Shown piece by piece: positions 38,601-51,600 of a stretch of 64,000 nucleotides of DNA. Location: contig NW_019091449.1 of the NCBI RefSeq assembly GCF_001949145.1, forward strand, positions 863,399 through 927,398. Reading direction: 5' to 3'. The DNA is from Acanthaster planci. Lineage: Eukaryota > Echinodermata > Asteroidea > Valvatida > Acanthasteridae. The translations under genes and the position numbers were made by a program. The notes beneath the pieces are model-generated. The model was not told the DNA's origin and made no database searches. It worked only from the letters and a program-made list of their open reading frames with translations. Within the stretch, counting starts at the first letter, position 1. Each line of letters starts with the position of its first letter.

Positions 38601-41600
38601 AGGCTTGCTTAACTGGTAAGAGTCTTAAGGTGGATTGGGTTTGACTTGGTTGAGGTTGGGTACTTGTGGGTTGAAGCTGGAGGGTATTGGATTTGGTTTA
38701 GCTTGGCTCGGCTGTTAAGAGTTTTGAGGTGGATTGGGTTTGACTGGGTTAAGCTGGGGGGATACAGGGTTTTGTCAAACTTCGCTGACCTGATAGGATT
38801 CAGGCTGAGCAGTGTTGAATTGGGTTGAAGTTGGTTACTGTAGGATTGAAGTGGAAGGCACTTGAGTTTTGTTCAGGTTGGTTTATTTGGCATGTTTTTC
38901 AGATGCAGTGGGTTGGACAGGGTTAAGGTTGGATTTTGTAGGGTTGAGGGAGGACTTGGTGGGGTTTGGTTCAGCTGGCTGGATGGGTTGAAGCTGGGCA
39001 CCTTTCAGTTGAGATGGGAGGGCTCAGTTTTGGTTTAGGTTGGCTTGACTGGTACGAGACTTGGGTTGTGCTAGGTTGGTTGTAAGATTTATGATTTTAT
39101 GATTCGGTTAAGGTGTGGATGGACTTTATTGGAAATGAGCCCTGCACTGGTCTGGACTGGGATAGAGTTGGTTAGATTTAGGATTAATAGGCAGGGTAAG
39201 CACTTGGAGAGAGTGTTCTTGATTTATATTTTTGTTAGCAAAGCTGGCATGAATCTTGCAATTAATGGCGTGTTCACATTGATGGAGTTGACCGGAACAT
39301 AAATTGCAAAAGGGTATAGGCTTGGCCCTGACAGGGTGTGGTTCATTAAATGTTCCGGTAAGTAGATCCAATTACGTTTAATTTAAAAGGGTGTTCCTAA
39401 TTCAAGATTTTTTTCATCAACAACTTGTTACTTTCTCTCTTGCTATACAGATGTATCACTAGACATCCCCCATCGGTTTAGATCAAGAAGCAAGTCCAAA
39501 GATGGGTCTAGAGTTTGTCGGATACAAGGTGAGAGAAGGTGACAAAAGCTCTCGGGCCCTTGACCCGATTATTTTTCCGACTGTGCAACACCCTGGCAAT
39601 CACTGTTCATCCCTGTAACTTGTGACTGGACGTGCGTAATGACCGGTGATTGACTTACAATAAACTCGAGACTGGCTCAATTCGGAAACAGCCCAAAGAA
39701 ACTCTGGCCGTTCATCTGATAAGTCAGGATGGTATTCATATATATCTGTTCCTCCTCCTTTCAGACTGTCTACAGAGCTTCACAGAGGTGGAGGAGTTGG
39801 CCGAATCCGAGCATTACATGTGCACCAACTGTCAGAAGAAACAGCCCTCCACCAAAAAGTTCTGGTTCCGCAAGTTGCCTAATGTAAGTACAGGGGCTCT
39901 CCGTGAATGGTTTCTGTTGCAAACGTTGCACCACTTTCATGCCATTACCAGAGACAGAGTGTATTGTGGCCCTGTAATGATTATCACTTTTTAGTCTGTG
40001 CACATAAGGCAACATTTGCCGAAGTTGGTGCTTAAAACACTGAGGTTCAATCTTCGTGGTTATATTTTGTAGACTGCATGCAGTATACAGTTCGGAATTC
40101 GCCTCTGAAAATGTTAACAGCGGAGTTGGAAATCAGCTATTAATAGTGAACATAGCTTTGACCGTGATTTGACAAACATGTATACATGGTAATGTAAAAT
40201 GAGCTGTGTATTTCATTCATAAGTTCCACTTAAGAGCATTTTTTTTGTTGCTTAATGTCCTATTAAACTTAAAGTCCATAAAAATTACTTTATGGATCCC
40301 CCTGTGACAAATCATTGTTAAATGTAAATGTATTCTTCCTTATTTTTGCATTGCTGCAGGTATTGTGCATGCACATAAAGCGATTTCAATGGACAGGGTT
40401 TCTTCGCAGTAAGATTGACGTGTTTGTTCAATTTCCGCTCAGGGGTCTGGATCTCAGACCATACATACTCAAACCAGAGGCAAGTACTTGTGTACGCAAG
40501 ATAGTTAGGTACCCAGCCACTACGAGGAATGACTTTGAAAGGCAAACCGCTTTTACAATGTCAGGCGTGACCAGTCCTGTTAGTTCTGGTTACAGTTACC
40601 TGATTGTGGGTTGTCAAATGTGCTTAATTCAGAGTAAGCAACATCACGACACAATAGGGTCATTTCGCTGGTCATTTTTTTAAACCCAACACAATCCGCT
40701 CCAAGCGGAACAAAAGAGAGCGTGTTTTTTGGTACTCACCGCCTAGGCGCACAAGTATATGCTCTTTTGACGCGGATCACGTTGAGTACGCATAACTGAT
40801 TTATTCTGGCATGTATGGTCTTTGCGTACATGCAAAAACCCACTTGTAACCACCCGTCTTTCTTTTGCTGATTGGGGTGCACTTCAGCTCGGGGCAGATA
40901 GGGTAATTTCGCACGTCATTTTTTAAACCCAATACAGTTACTGGGCCTTGCACTTGAAACCCTCTTGGTAATTTTTAAAAGGACCCCTTCCATTTGTTTG
41001 TGGACAGGAATTACCCGACAGCGACAGTACGGTATACGACCTCAAAGCTGTAGTTATACATCAGGGATCTGGGTAAGAATTACAGACGTATAAATGCAGG
41101 ATTTTTGGCGGTCAGTGTTCAGTTTACTCAGATGTTCATGGAAACGCACACGCTTTTGAAGCCTCTCTGCATTCTGATGTAATGGAATTGCTAATAGAGA
41201 GACCCATGTTCGAAAATGCACTCGCCGCCACGGACTTGGAACGTTTCCTGAACCGCCTTTGAGCGTCAAGTGCCGTCACATAAAAAGCCTGTGTTCTTCT
41301 GATTTTAAAAAGTACGGTCCAACAATAGGCGAAACGATGGATGGCAGCACGCATTCAGTGGGCATTGTGCGTAACGCACTTCCATTGTCTGTATTTGTTT
41401 ACATTGTCATCTCAAAATACATTCACGTTTTTGCTCTTTGGTACTGCTATCTCTTTTCAAATTTTGCAACCGCATTGTTTTGAAATGTACACAGCCAGAT
41501 AATTTATAAAAGGATTTTTTTCAGAATTGAAAAATGACTTCATAGAAGTTGTATGGTTGGAATTCTTCCACTGTGCGTAAATTTCCTACACTGAATTTGC

Positions 41601-42635
41601 CCATAGTTTTCATTTTAGTTGGGTGCTGCGAAGTTCACAAAGTGTGCATGTAGTTTTGAATGTGATCTAGCAGTCCATGCATTTATGTACCCATGGTAGA
41701 AACAGTGTGGAATGAACAACGCCACCAAGTGGCAGGTGGTTCACAGCCTCCCACAAGAGTGGAGAAGAATTTCCCCAGTGCAGTCTAACTTCCACCCATT
41801 TGCCCCCGATCCATTAAAAATATGAATATATGATTGACATCCCTGCAATGTTGATAAATATGCAGAAGCCAATAGGCCTGATGACGTCACACTTTGGTTA
41901 AATGCGCACTTTTCTACACCAGCCTGTTTGGGACGTCAGATTTGAAGTTCAGTGGGAAAGCTTATAGGCAAACAAAGCTTGACTTTGTGTTTTGTTTTTA
42001 CTTTCAGTGCTGGGTGTGGTCACTATGTTGCCTTTGCCAAGAATGATGGTAAGTCGAAATGTCTGTCTTGCCAGGTGTCACAGTGGCATAGAAACGGGCA
42101 GGGATAAACCACCTGTTCTCCCCAACAAAGACCATTGCTGACAGTGACCAGAGAGCCCTGCAAGCTGAGAGGAAAACCCCCTCAAATTTAAATATTATTC
42201 CCTGCTATTTTTTAACGCTTCAAAAATTCCCTCCAAGTTGTCAAAAGGCAACAATGGCAGTGAATTTGAAACTCTAGGAAGTGGAAAGAAAAAACATTGC
42301 AGAACATGTTGAGCTCATAGCATCCTAAAAGGGGGTTGGAAACTCATTCCATAATGTGCTTGGTTGGATTCGAACCCCCGAACACAAAAAGTAAAAGGCT
42401 CGGCAAGTTGCCACTAATGTTGACATTCTGTGTTGTCCGTGCAGGTCAGTGGTTCTGCTTCAACGACACCACGGTCTCGCCCGTCCACGAGTCGGTGGTG
42501 CTGCGCAGTAAGGCTTATATCCTCTACTACACACGCCGCAAGGCCACGCAGGACGACTGCTTCCAGCTGGTCACGGCCCTACAGGAGGAGTTGCGATCGG
42601 AGGGCAATGTCCGGCTGAGCAACACCACCAGCTAG
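32662..42635 (+). CDS. USP3: Ubiquitin carboxyl-terminal hydrolase 3
   Basis: USP3 is a nuclear cysteine protease that removes ubiquitin from histones H2A and H2B and acts in the DNA damage response. Exons: 32662-32767, 33226-33286, 34026-34109, 34681-34764, 35493-35589, 36147-36220, 36614-36727, 37385-37498, 37791-38002, 39451-39528, 39765-39883, 40360-40479, 41008-41072, 42008-42048, 42445-42635; total 1560 nt, 519 residues (human 520). The N-terminal zinc finger UBP domain (about 1-95) keeps MECPH, VCAVC, MCLSC, TCGRY, NGHSKKHY, VCISC and FCYEC. A basic/acidic linker follows (about 110-145). The peptidase begins GLRNLGNTCFMNAVLQSL with catalytic Cys159. It continues with GYQQQDAHEFMRYLLD, two CxxC zinc-ribbon pairs (CVVC and CTNC), GCGHYVAF with catalytic His448, and QWFCFND with Asn463/Asp464. 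The finger loop is about 17 residues shorter than in human. Intron 12 uses a GC donor. USP44/49 are alternatives, but the length and N-terminus favour USP3. Confidence 0.96.
34160..34277. repeat. GGCTGTGGCT-type inverted repeat, copy 1
   Basis: It starts GGCTGCGGCTGAAG, contains GAAGCCACTAACTAGTGGCT and ends CCATAGCCAAGTCATTTGG. It resembles the copies at 34394-34517, 34787-34918 and 43138-43234. This copy is in USP3 intron 3. Confidence 0.6.
34394..34517. repeat. GGCTGTGGCT-type inverted repeat, copy 2
   Basis: Contains CATGGCTATGGAACC, TTGTGGCTGCAGCCGCTTC and CCAAGCCAAAGCCATT, the same motif order as its neighbours. It lies about 120 bases beyond copy 1 in the same USP3 intron. Confidence 0.6.
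34787..34918. repeat. GGCTGTGGCT-type inverted repeat, copy 3
   Basis: The left end CCAAGGCTGTGCCC and TGTGGCTGTGGCTTAA faces the right end GCTAGCCGCAGCCATGACTT, with GGAAGCCGCTGGCTAGTGGC between. It lies in USP3 intron 4, about 20 bases after exon 4. Confidence 0.65.
36231..36430 (+). repeat. Possible SINE relic in USP3 intron 6
   Basis: GACCCAGGGTCAAATCCC resembles a degenerate pol III B box and is followed by GCCCAACATCAAGGGTTTTC, loosely similar to the body of the element at 24721-24925. Element ends are not clear. Confidence 0.25.
36905..37163 (-). mobile_element. MITE-like element, family 2, copy A
   Basis: About 259 bp with long imperfect terminal inverted repeats. The left end reads GTAATTCCAGAAATTAGG and later GTGTCCCTGTCACATCTGA. 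The right end, reverse-complemented, reads GTAATTCCAGCAATTCGG and later GTGTCCCTGTTACATCTGG. The same element lies in the opposite orientation at 54513-54754. It is non-coding and sits in USP3 intron 7. Confidence 0.75.
38060..38790. repeat. Minisatellite, 98-99-bp unit, about seven copies
   Basis: The marker GTACTTGTGGGT recurs at 38168, 38266, 38365, 38463, 38561 and 38660, a spacing of 98-99 bases. The surrounding sequence (GGTGGATTGGATTTGACT, GAAGCTGGAGGGTATTGG, GAGCTGGTAAGCATCTAGAG) repeats with it. Degenerate copies continue to about 39170. The plus (transcribed) strand is G-rich and C-poor. It fills most of USP3 intron 9. Confidence 0.9.
40654..40936. repeat. Pair of direct repeats flanking a 200-bp insert
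   Basis: ATAGGGTCATTTCGC followed by GTCATTTTTTTAAACCCAA (40654-40695) recurs as ATAGGGTAATTTCGC followed by GTCATTTTTTAAACCCAA (40898-40936). The DNA between is more CpG-rich than its surroundings. It could be a small insertion with duplicated ends or a local tandem duplication, within USP3 intron 12. Confidence 0.6.
42350..42415 (-). repeat. Fragment with pol III B box in USP3 intron 14
   Basis: The minus strand carries GGGGGTTCGAATCCAACC, a strong B-box-like sequence, 30-90 bases upstream of the last USP3 exon. The T-stem does not pair as in a tRNA and no cloverleaf can be completed, so it is best read as a SINE remnant. Confidence 0.35.
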
Positions 42636-45600
42636 GTAGACTAGTTGGAGGGGGATGGACAAGGGTGATTTGGTACTGACTGACGCCGTTGCCTGTTTGC
42701 TTTAGGGGGTCAGGATATCTGTCCAGGCTTAGCCGCGCACTCAACACAGGTGCAAATAAGCTTGCTGGTTAAACAGTTTAGGCATAGTTTGATCAAGCTG
42801 TGATACCAAGGGCTCTCGTTGGCTATCTTCTGTTTTTGTCCCGCAAACAGTGTGAGATACCTCTAAAACAAAAAGCGGATTCTGGCAGTGTTGTCGAGAC
42901 CATCACAAGACCAGACGCAAGACTAGACATAAGACTAGTTGTGAGTAGCAAGGTGAACATTAAAACGGGAATGCTTTTTGGAAGTTTGAGTAGTTCGCGA
43001 CTTGAATTCAGACTGGTGGTCTAGTGTTGGTCTTGTGGTGGCCTCGTGGGAGTGTGTGATAATCGTCGGAGGTCTTGACCGCGCCCCAGGATGCTGTGGA
43101 CGTCTTTGCCCCTTGCAGCAGAGGCTTGAAAATTAAGCTGTGTCCCAATCAAGAGGCTGTGGCTGGCACTTCCACGTGTATCTACGGGGAGTAGCCGCAG
43201 CCCCTAGCCAGCAAGTCCATGAAAAGTCATTTGGTCTCAAACCAAGTCACAAGCTATCCAAATGAACTGTGATGCACCCTTCCTTCATCGCTGTGCATTC
43301 TGACACTTGCGACTGACTTGTGACGGGACTTTTCTAAGGTGTCCAACGGATTCAACCATGACACTGCAGTGAGCCCACCGTACTTGTGAAAAATTGCAGC
43401 TTTGCTCGAAGTGAATTAAAAAAAGGCAGCTTTAGGTATTTTGTTTTCTGTTTTTTCGCTGTATGTGCCCAAACAGGAGAATAATCTTCATGCATCCAGT
43501 CCTAAATGATGAGAGTTCTACAGCAATGATGTGCATGTTTCAAATTTAAGCTCTCCATTTCCATCTTGAACCTCCCTTTATGTACAAATGCCAAGTGCAG
43601 AATCCAGCATTTATTTGCCGTGACATCAGTGCTTGGGCTGCGTGAAGTGTTGAAGCATGAGGCCCCTTTGATGTGGAAACTTTGCGTGCGTGCCCAGATT
43701 TATGCTCCCAGCATACAAGCCCGCTTTCTGTATTGTCTTCGCGCGTGCCCCGTGCATCCAGTTTTCACCTGCCGTCTTTTCTTGGCCTATAAGGGGGTGG
43801 TTCTAGTCAAACTAGATACAGGTTAACAAGCCAATATAAACTCTCCTAGGAAGCATTTTGGGGGGATATCAGATGTAAGCACTGCCGTGAAACTGGAACC
43901 AGACTTGTAGGGAAAGTTGACTCGTACCAGTTGTGCATGGAGCAAAGTAGTATGGAAGTCATTCATGCACAGCGGGACATGCCAACCCCCGAGTGGTCAT
44001 CACTTGGTGTCAGTCAGTCTGCTGGCCCTTACATGCTCTGACCATCCGTGTAGCTTCCCTGCGGTTTATGAGGCACTCAAATCAGTCCCCACCGGAATTG
44101 ATGGCACTATCCAAGCTGTGCATAAGGGTACCTTGGCCTTCTTCCTATACCCGACTTTGTCTCCGTCTCAGACTTCATCTCTAAAATCAATCCCTGATTG
44201 TAGGCGCAAAACGATCAAATTAAATTGAAGTACTGTAACATTTTGCATCTTGTTTGATGTTTCTGTGGCACTATTGGACTTTTGAGCTAAAAATTTCAAG
44301 GTCAAGTGGTTGAGAAAAAGACGGAGATGAAGTCGAGCAGTGCAAAATGGTCTTGAGCTCCATTCTATCATGCTGTTTTGGTAAGTGGATGCTGTATAGT
44401 TTTGCAGTCAACTTGAAACCCCTATTGATGAAAGATTTCCACAATTTATGATGATTTTTTAAAAATAATTAAGAACAGGGTTTTTCCCTTTAGTTTTCTC
44501 GGTCATGCCACTTTAATGTGGACCACAAGTTGCTGACTTAATGAGGAATTTGACTCGATTCAGACTAACTTAGGTGGTCCCATCTAGGTAATCCCAGGGA
44601 AGCTACATAAGCACACCCAGCTTATTAAAAAAACTGACCATACTACAAGGTCGTCAAGGAAGAGATATTTTGGAATACAAAACCTCCATATATTGAAAGG
44701 TTATTAAACTGTAAAATTGCAAATGCCAACATCAAATTTCACTATTTATCTTGCCTGTGTAACCCGCGGTGCTTAGTATACAGTGGCAGAAGTTTTTGCC
44801 CACATTCATTGCAGAGGAAAAGACTTTTAGATGGGTGTTATTGATGTTCACCAGTGGCCTTTTGCCGGCGATAGGAAAGTTAGAAATTCACACTTTTCAT
44901 CTTGCATTTCCTTGTATGCTAGCTGTGCAGACCCGTTCTTGTTGAATAGTCTTGCGACCAGTTGATAAGCCGAAAGAAATCTTGCAGAAAAAAATGGCAG
45001 AAAACGTTTGAAAACGGGAAGATGAGAATGGGTCTGTTGAGGTCACTGGTAGTGATATTTGCGCGCAAAAATACCTTCAACTATCTCATGCTAACTTGAA
45101 GTTTCCAGCACATTCCATATCCATGGTATTAACCAAACAAAACCAGAAAAAAGGTACAGTATGGAAGTACCGCCAAAAAAATATCAAAACGTAAAATGAT
45201 TTGAAAAAAAAAAGAATGAATGTTTGATTCAGTTTGACAGGTGCGGAGATAAAAATGCCATGTTTACCTATTTATTTACAATTATAAGTTTTTGGCTCAT
45301 TTTATTTCGGCACTGTTGTGTTAAATTATGAGCATTTAGATGTGCAAGAAAAGTACTAACAAGAAAAAAAAATTAATCTAATTCTAGAATCTTGGGTTTT
45401 TTCCCTTTGTTGTTTTCCGCCAAAATCAGTTTGAAATGGAAATTCTGTTTTAATTTTGTTATTTTGCTTCTTTGATTCTGTTTTTGTTGAAGCAAAGCCA
45501 TGTAAACAGAAAGACGTAAAGTTGGGATAATGCATTATATAAATCTGTTCATTCATTTTTGATTTGAATGTGGAACTGCTATTTCGGCGTTCTGAGTTTT

Positions 45601-48600
45601 CCTTGTGTTTTCCGCCCCTTTTTGATTACAGAGAGATGCTTTTACAGGGAAAATATGTCATTGAAATTCACATTGTCACTCTTTTTGCTTGTATATACTT
45701 TGACATGAATGTTTAATACGATATATAGTGTCAAACATTCTAGTTTGATCGCGACAAAAAAAAAGATAGTATAGAAGGATGTATAAGCCAGAGATTAGAG
45801 TTAGTTTAGTCGATTAGATCTAGCTAGTAAATTAGTGCCAAGGAAAGTAAAAAAAAGAAAAAGCAAAAAAAATTAAATGTCACTGTAAACTGAGTGACAA
45901 GTTCACTGGTAATTCATCTGTTATAAAAAGATAACATCTTAAAGATTTTGTGGACAACATTTTTTATTAAGGTGACCGAAACAGATTAGATAAATGTGAG
46001 CTTGGGATGTGCTGTATACAGATTTCCTTACTAACACTCATTACCATATTGAATTCATAACCAATCCAGGTCAGAGGCTTTTAACAGAAGCTTAGATGCT
46101 TTTGTGTTATATGAAATTAATCATTTAATATGACATTTGATTTTATCCAAATCAGCTGGTGATGATACCACCAAAATAATGTTATATTTATTTTTTTCTG
46201 TTGCAGCTTAATCCCAAACTTGTATCCAGAGAAACCGCTCTATTTTATAATATTTAATATTTCATGAACCTGGCTTTTCTTTCATGCTTTTGTCTGACAT
46301 TTTTGTCTTTAGTAGGTATATCCAGCAAGAAATGAGACCGAGGGGTACCCCCCCAACATGTCCAATCACTATACACTTTCTAGACTGTTGTTATCCAACA
46401 CATCCCCCCAGATGGCTAAACAGAACTCCTCAGATTCCAGTGAAACAACGACCAATACAAAGCAGGGGGGGTTTCTCTCCGTCTTATATCTTGCTTCATA
46501 TGTTAGCAGGTCTGAAAACACTAATGAACTCTTTGGACTTCTGTGTGTGGGGGGAGTCCAACTGGAGTCTGTAAATTGGGAGGACACAGAAACCTTTTTC
46601 CACCACAAATGTTTTTGATTTTAATACTTCCGAGTGATAAACTGCAAGTGCGTGTGGTTTGGAAAGTTGCCAAACAACAGTTTGTATATTGGCAAGTATG
46701 AATGTATAATCTACAGCCATAGTGTCATGAAACGTAATATGCAAAATCTGCCTGCAGTAACTCCCCAGAAGGGACATGTGTGCGAAAAATTAGAGTGGAT
46801 TAATAAAAGCTTTGTCTGGTGCAGAAAAGTACAAAAGCTCGTAGAAATTACTGCACGATTTCCCTGATTGACACATGGAGTGAAATTAATACCCGTTTAA
46901 AATCCTTTCCCTTTGTCAGACTTTTTGAGACAAGCCTCACCACACTGCCTACATTTTGTACTCAGAAAATGACCTTATGCATCTCCCAATGACCAAATGT
47001 TCCAACTGTTGACATGAATTACATTTGGCAGTAAAATTACAAATCCACTTTGGTTTCCCTCATTGCCCAGTACCTCTGGCAGAAATTAGCGGATAACATT
47101 TTATGCTAACACTGGGTGATTTGGTTTCTTTGCCGTGGGGTTTGTTGGGGGGGCACAGGCAAGGAGAAAGTTTACTATTTGTTAATGCTTTTTATTGTAT
47201 GTCTTTATTTTTTTGAGATGCCATAAGCGACCTGTGTTGGTGAAGATGACATGATAGTAATTTAATGGAAGTGGGAAAAGCACCATGTGTCTCAAAAAGA
47301 AATCTTGAAGCAAGACTAGATGAAGCTCCCTGTATTTAGATTGAAGCTTCACAAATGAGAATGAAACCAAAATACATGTGAAGCTTTAGATTTTGGGGAG
47401 GCTGTTTGTAAAAATTGTAATCTTGTCAATGACTGGGAAAAATCTGAATCTGGGTTACAATGTTTGTTTGAAGGAATGGACCATATGAAATGGTATTGTT
47501 AAGAGTGACTTTTAGAGTTCATTGTGAGCTGGAGAAATCAACAAGGTACTGACATTTTGGCCGTAAAATGCTGTTTTGTCCAAAGTCAACTTTTTCGCAT
47601 CCTTTACGCAGTGAATTTTTAAAAAATGTTTCTTGAAAAATGAAAAGTTTCACCTTCCTTCAAAAAGCCCCCAAATGTAGCCTAATCCCTTGGTAAGGCT
47701 TTTGCAAAGTTACACAAAGAAATTTAAATATTTTTGCCTCCCCCCCCAAAAAAAATTGCATTTGGGTGATTTGGAGAAAATTGTAATTTGTGCCGAGTAA
47801 GAATATGAGAAATACTCAAATAATAAGAAAACAACACAAGCATTTTTATCAACATGTGTAAATTTCCTGTCCTATGACACCAAGGAAAGGTTGTCTCATA
47901 TTACATGTTCTGCAAGGGAAGATATTTCATTCCTTTTTGTGGGATTAAATATCAACATATGTTGCTCACTGATAAATGAGATTTTGTTTTGACACAGCTT
48001 GACAGCACCATTAATTTGTCAATTTCCTCATGGATTTTTCAGAGTTCAATTTGAACACAAATTGTAGCTGCTGTGCTCTTTAAATATTAATTTGAATGGC
48101 AATTTGTTATTGAAAGCACTACTTGACTGATACACATTGACTGGTGTATATTAAATGTAACGTGAAATAGTTCTGTGACAATGACTGAACTGTACAGTGT
48201 TGACCATTTCTGTTGTTGCTCTCCTGACATAAATGTGTGTGACTATTTGACGTATTGATGCTTTGTAGTTCAGTATTTCTTGTACATGAAACGGGGGCCA
48301 CCACAGACTGTAGACTCGACCTGTGCATACTGATTAAAACTAAAAAAAAGTGATCGGGTACATGCAAGAGCTGGTGTGTTGGCAGTGTTTATTTTGTTTG
48401 GTTTTTTTTTTTAGGGTTTTTATACCAAGGTGTGGGGCAAACGATCGTCTTTACAGTACTTCAGTTCTGCTTACACTCCACAAAAATTAGAAAGATTATC
48501 AGTCCCATGGAACTATGGAACTGAGAACCTCAAATGTAGTAATTGTGACATTATTTCCGGTGACAAAACCTGAATTTTTGTGTAACTCTCATGCTGTGGC

Positions 48601-51600
48601 AGAATATCACTTTTCCCAAACGAGGGCAGGTTTGCATCCCAATCTACCGGACGTATAAAACAAGTACACCTCCATTTCTGTGCATGCTGATCATGTGCTT
48701 TTATTCTGTTACACCTTCACTGAAAGAAAAAAAAAAAAGTACATGGATATTTCCCCTTGAACACAGAGAGTATATCACAAGACTGAATGCAAGAAACACG
48801 GGTAATGATTAAACGAGAGACTCAAATCCTGATTGATGTGGGGAAGGGATAAATTGACAAGTCAGAAATCATTCAATTGTCGGTAAAACAAGGCCATCTT
48901 GAGTGACTGCAAGAACTCTTACCAAGTCTGGGGACCCCCCCTCTGGTGAAGTTTTAATTCTGCAGCCCACCAAATTTCTCAGGTATGGTCAAATTACGGT
49001 CGTCAAGCAATCACCTGGCACCAGTGGCCCAACGGGGGTACATTTCACGGACAGCAATTAATTGAGGGCCCTTACTTTCTCTGTGGGGGGGGGAGCATGT
49101 TACCATCTGAAGTACCTCATTCTCACAGAGTAAAAGGTAAAACATTGCAGCTATCGCCAGGCTTTCCTTCTGTAATTTTTGATGAGGGGGTCATAAGCCT
49201 CGGGTGAATGCCTGGGCCATATAGACTTAGTTCGGGCGGTGTGTTCTCGTACGTTCATGAACAGTTTGGTTAGTTCGTGGGGTCAGCCGCTTGAATGCTG
49301 GGATCGTACAGCTGGTTATCACTTTTTTAAATGGCATGCAACATGGTGGCGTCCATGTACGTTGTTCGAGGGGTAATGTTTGAATTGGGCTGAATTCTAT
49401 TCTCTTTAAAGAGGAATATTCATATTTTTGTGATTGAAAATTGATATTAATAGAAATTATCTCCAGCTTTGTAAGCCATCTCGCTATTTTTCCAGCTATT
49501 TAGAAATCAAAATCTCACTAGTTTACTTCTGGGAAACCCCGATGAGGAGGTGGTGTGTGATCCTGTCCCGAAAACAGTGTTCTTTGGTCGTGTTCCTGCT
49601 GTTCGAGCGCGAGAGCAGCGTCAAGAACAGGCCGCCCGAACTCGACCATAAAGCTTTAAGTTGAAAGAAACATTCCCGTTTTGATCTGGTATGAAGTGCA
49701 AAAGGATACAGACATGTTTGGTGATCAGAGGTGCCCTGAACTCCATCTTACTTTGATGAAATATCTCCGTCGATGACCCTACAAACAATACCTACCAAAC
49801 TTACCTCCACATACGAATGCCAAGCACTCTTGTTTCTCTTGCCAACTCTTGGATTGTGGATGACACAACCTTTCACCTTTGGACCCAACCTTGCAAAATC
49901 AGCCAACAACAAAGGACTGCTACCAAAAGGGTGCGTCTTGAGTTCCCCACCAAAACAAAATGCGTGAAACTAGCAATGCCAAAACTGTGCGTAAGGACTT
50001 GTTTGACACACCATCTAGACTTTTCGCTGAATGTGAGACTTCTCGCGGATGGGAATCAGAGGTAAGAAATCTCGTCAGTACCTGACTCATTTTGGATGAC
50101 AGTGCAAAGACCACATCTGAATAGTAAGGTAAAAGCCAAGAAGAATTCTCTCTCAGATGAAGCTGGCTGTGTGCATAAAGTGCCATGAAACATCCTTTTC
50201 CTTTCAAATAGTTTGGGAAAAGTACGTAAATTTCTGTTACAAGCCCCATGGTTATAAAGGAATTCGGGCATCACTATTTAAACAGCTACACACGTATGAC
50301 CACACTGTAAATTTTCCTCCATTCTTGAAGAACTTCTTTTTCAGCTCGCAACAAATAGAAAGGGACAGGAAAACAATTGAGTGCCCCAAAACTGGAAGAC
50401 CTTCAGAGAACTGCCACCAAAAGTGACAAATGGAATGCTCCATGACACTTTAAAATCCTAACAAGCAGAATAACCTGTGACCAGCATTGGTTATCCTACT
50501 AAGCCATGTACAAATTGTTACCTTATAATGCACCAGTAAACTTCCCAAAACTGAATCAGGAGAACCTGTGAACCAAATACTTTACACCAAGTAAATTTAC
50601 TAGACCATTTGGGACAGAAATTCCTTTACTGTATCTGGTGGCCACATGCTTTTATTGACGACAACTGCACAGCATTCAACAAATCCTTTGACTTTTTGCT
50701 GAGGCAAATTCTAACAAACATGAAACACACCAATGACTTTATCAATTATTTGATTTTAAAAATTTCAAGCACAAGATTTGTAAAAGAGTCTCTAGTTTCC
50801 AGACCAAAGTTGACAATCAACAAAAGGAAGTCTTCCATGAAAAATCCATTTGAGTGGATTTAGAGCATAATTATGACACCTGAAAAACCTCTACAACAAT
50901 AAAACATGCGAGTAGCTAACTCAAGGGTGATCTTTCACAAAAAGATCTCAAGATCTGTAAGGAGTAAAAATTTGGCAACCACAAAAGAAAGCAGACAGCT
51001 GTGACTTGGGAAAAAATGCCTTGTATTTACAAAGAACCCCCCCCAAAGAAAGAAGTTCCTTCATTTTTTCTCTAATCAAACAATGAAAATGAAGCAAACC
51101 TTGAAAACAAATGACTTTGTGTAATTTGCAATAACCTTATTGTCTTGACATGCATTTTAATGCAATTCAATATCTCTTAAACGTGTCATTGAGAAAAAAT
51201 GAACATCTGAATATGACGGTGAATCAGAGACCAAGAAAAACTAGGAACTATCATTCAAACATGTGGTCAAATGCTTCAACCTTGATATGACTTCATGGCT
51301 TGATGAGGACTGACCGACACTCTCAGCACACAATTTCACTACATGTTTTCATACTAGATAATTTCTAATTAGATTTGCAATCTGGTCTCAGATGCCACAC
51401 CAAGACAACAAATTACTTCATCCCGTCAATTTTTCCAAGTTTTTTTTTTAAGTCTATACACTTCAGCTAAAAATTGCAATAAAGACCATTACTTACATGT
51501 CTGCCCAGTGTACAGACATATTCCAATGCTTAACAATGTATGGAAGAGAAAATGTATCTGAGACATGACCGCTTTAAATTTTAAGGATTGTTTGACCAAT

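Noticed and set aside
42350-42415. Possible tRNA gene on the minus strand
   Set aside because: A B box is present, but no T-stem pairing, A box or cloverleaf can be formed.
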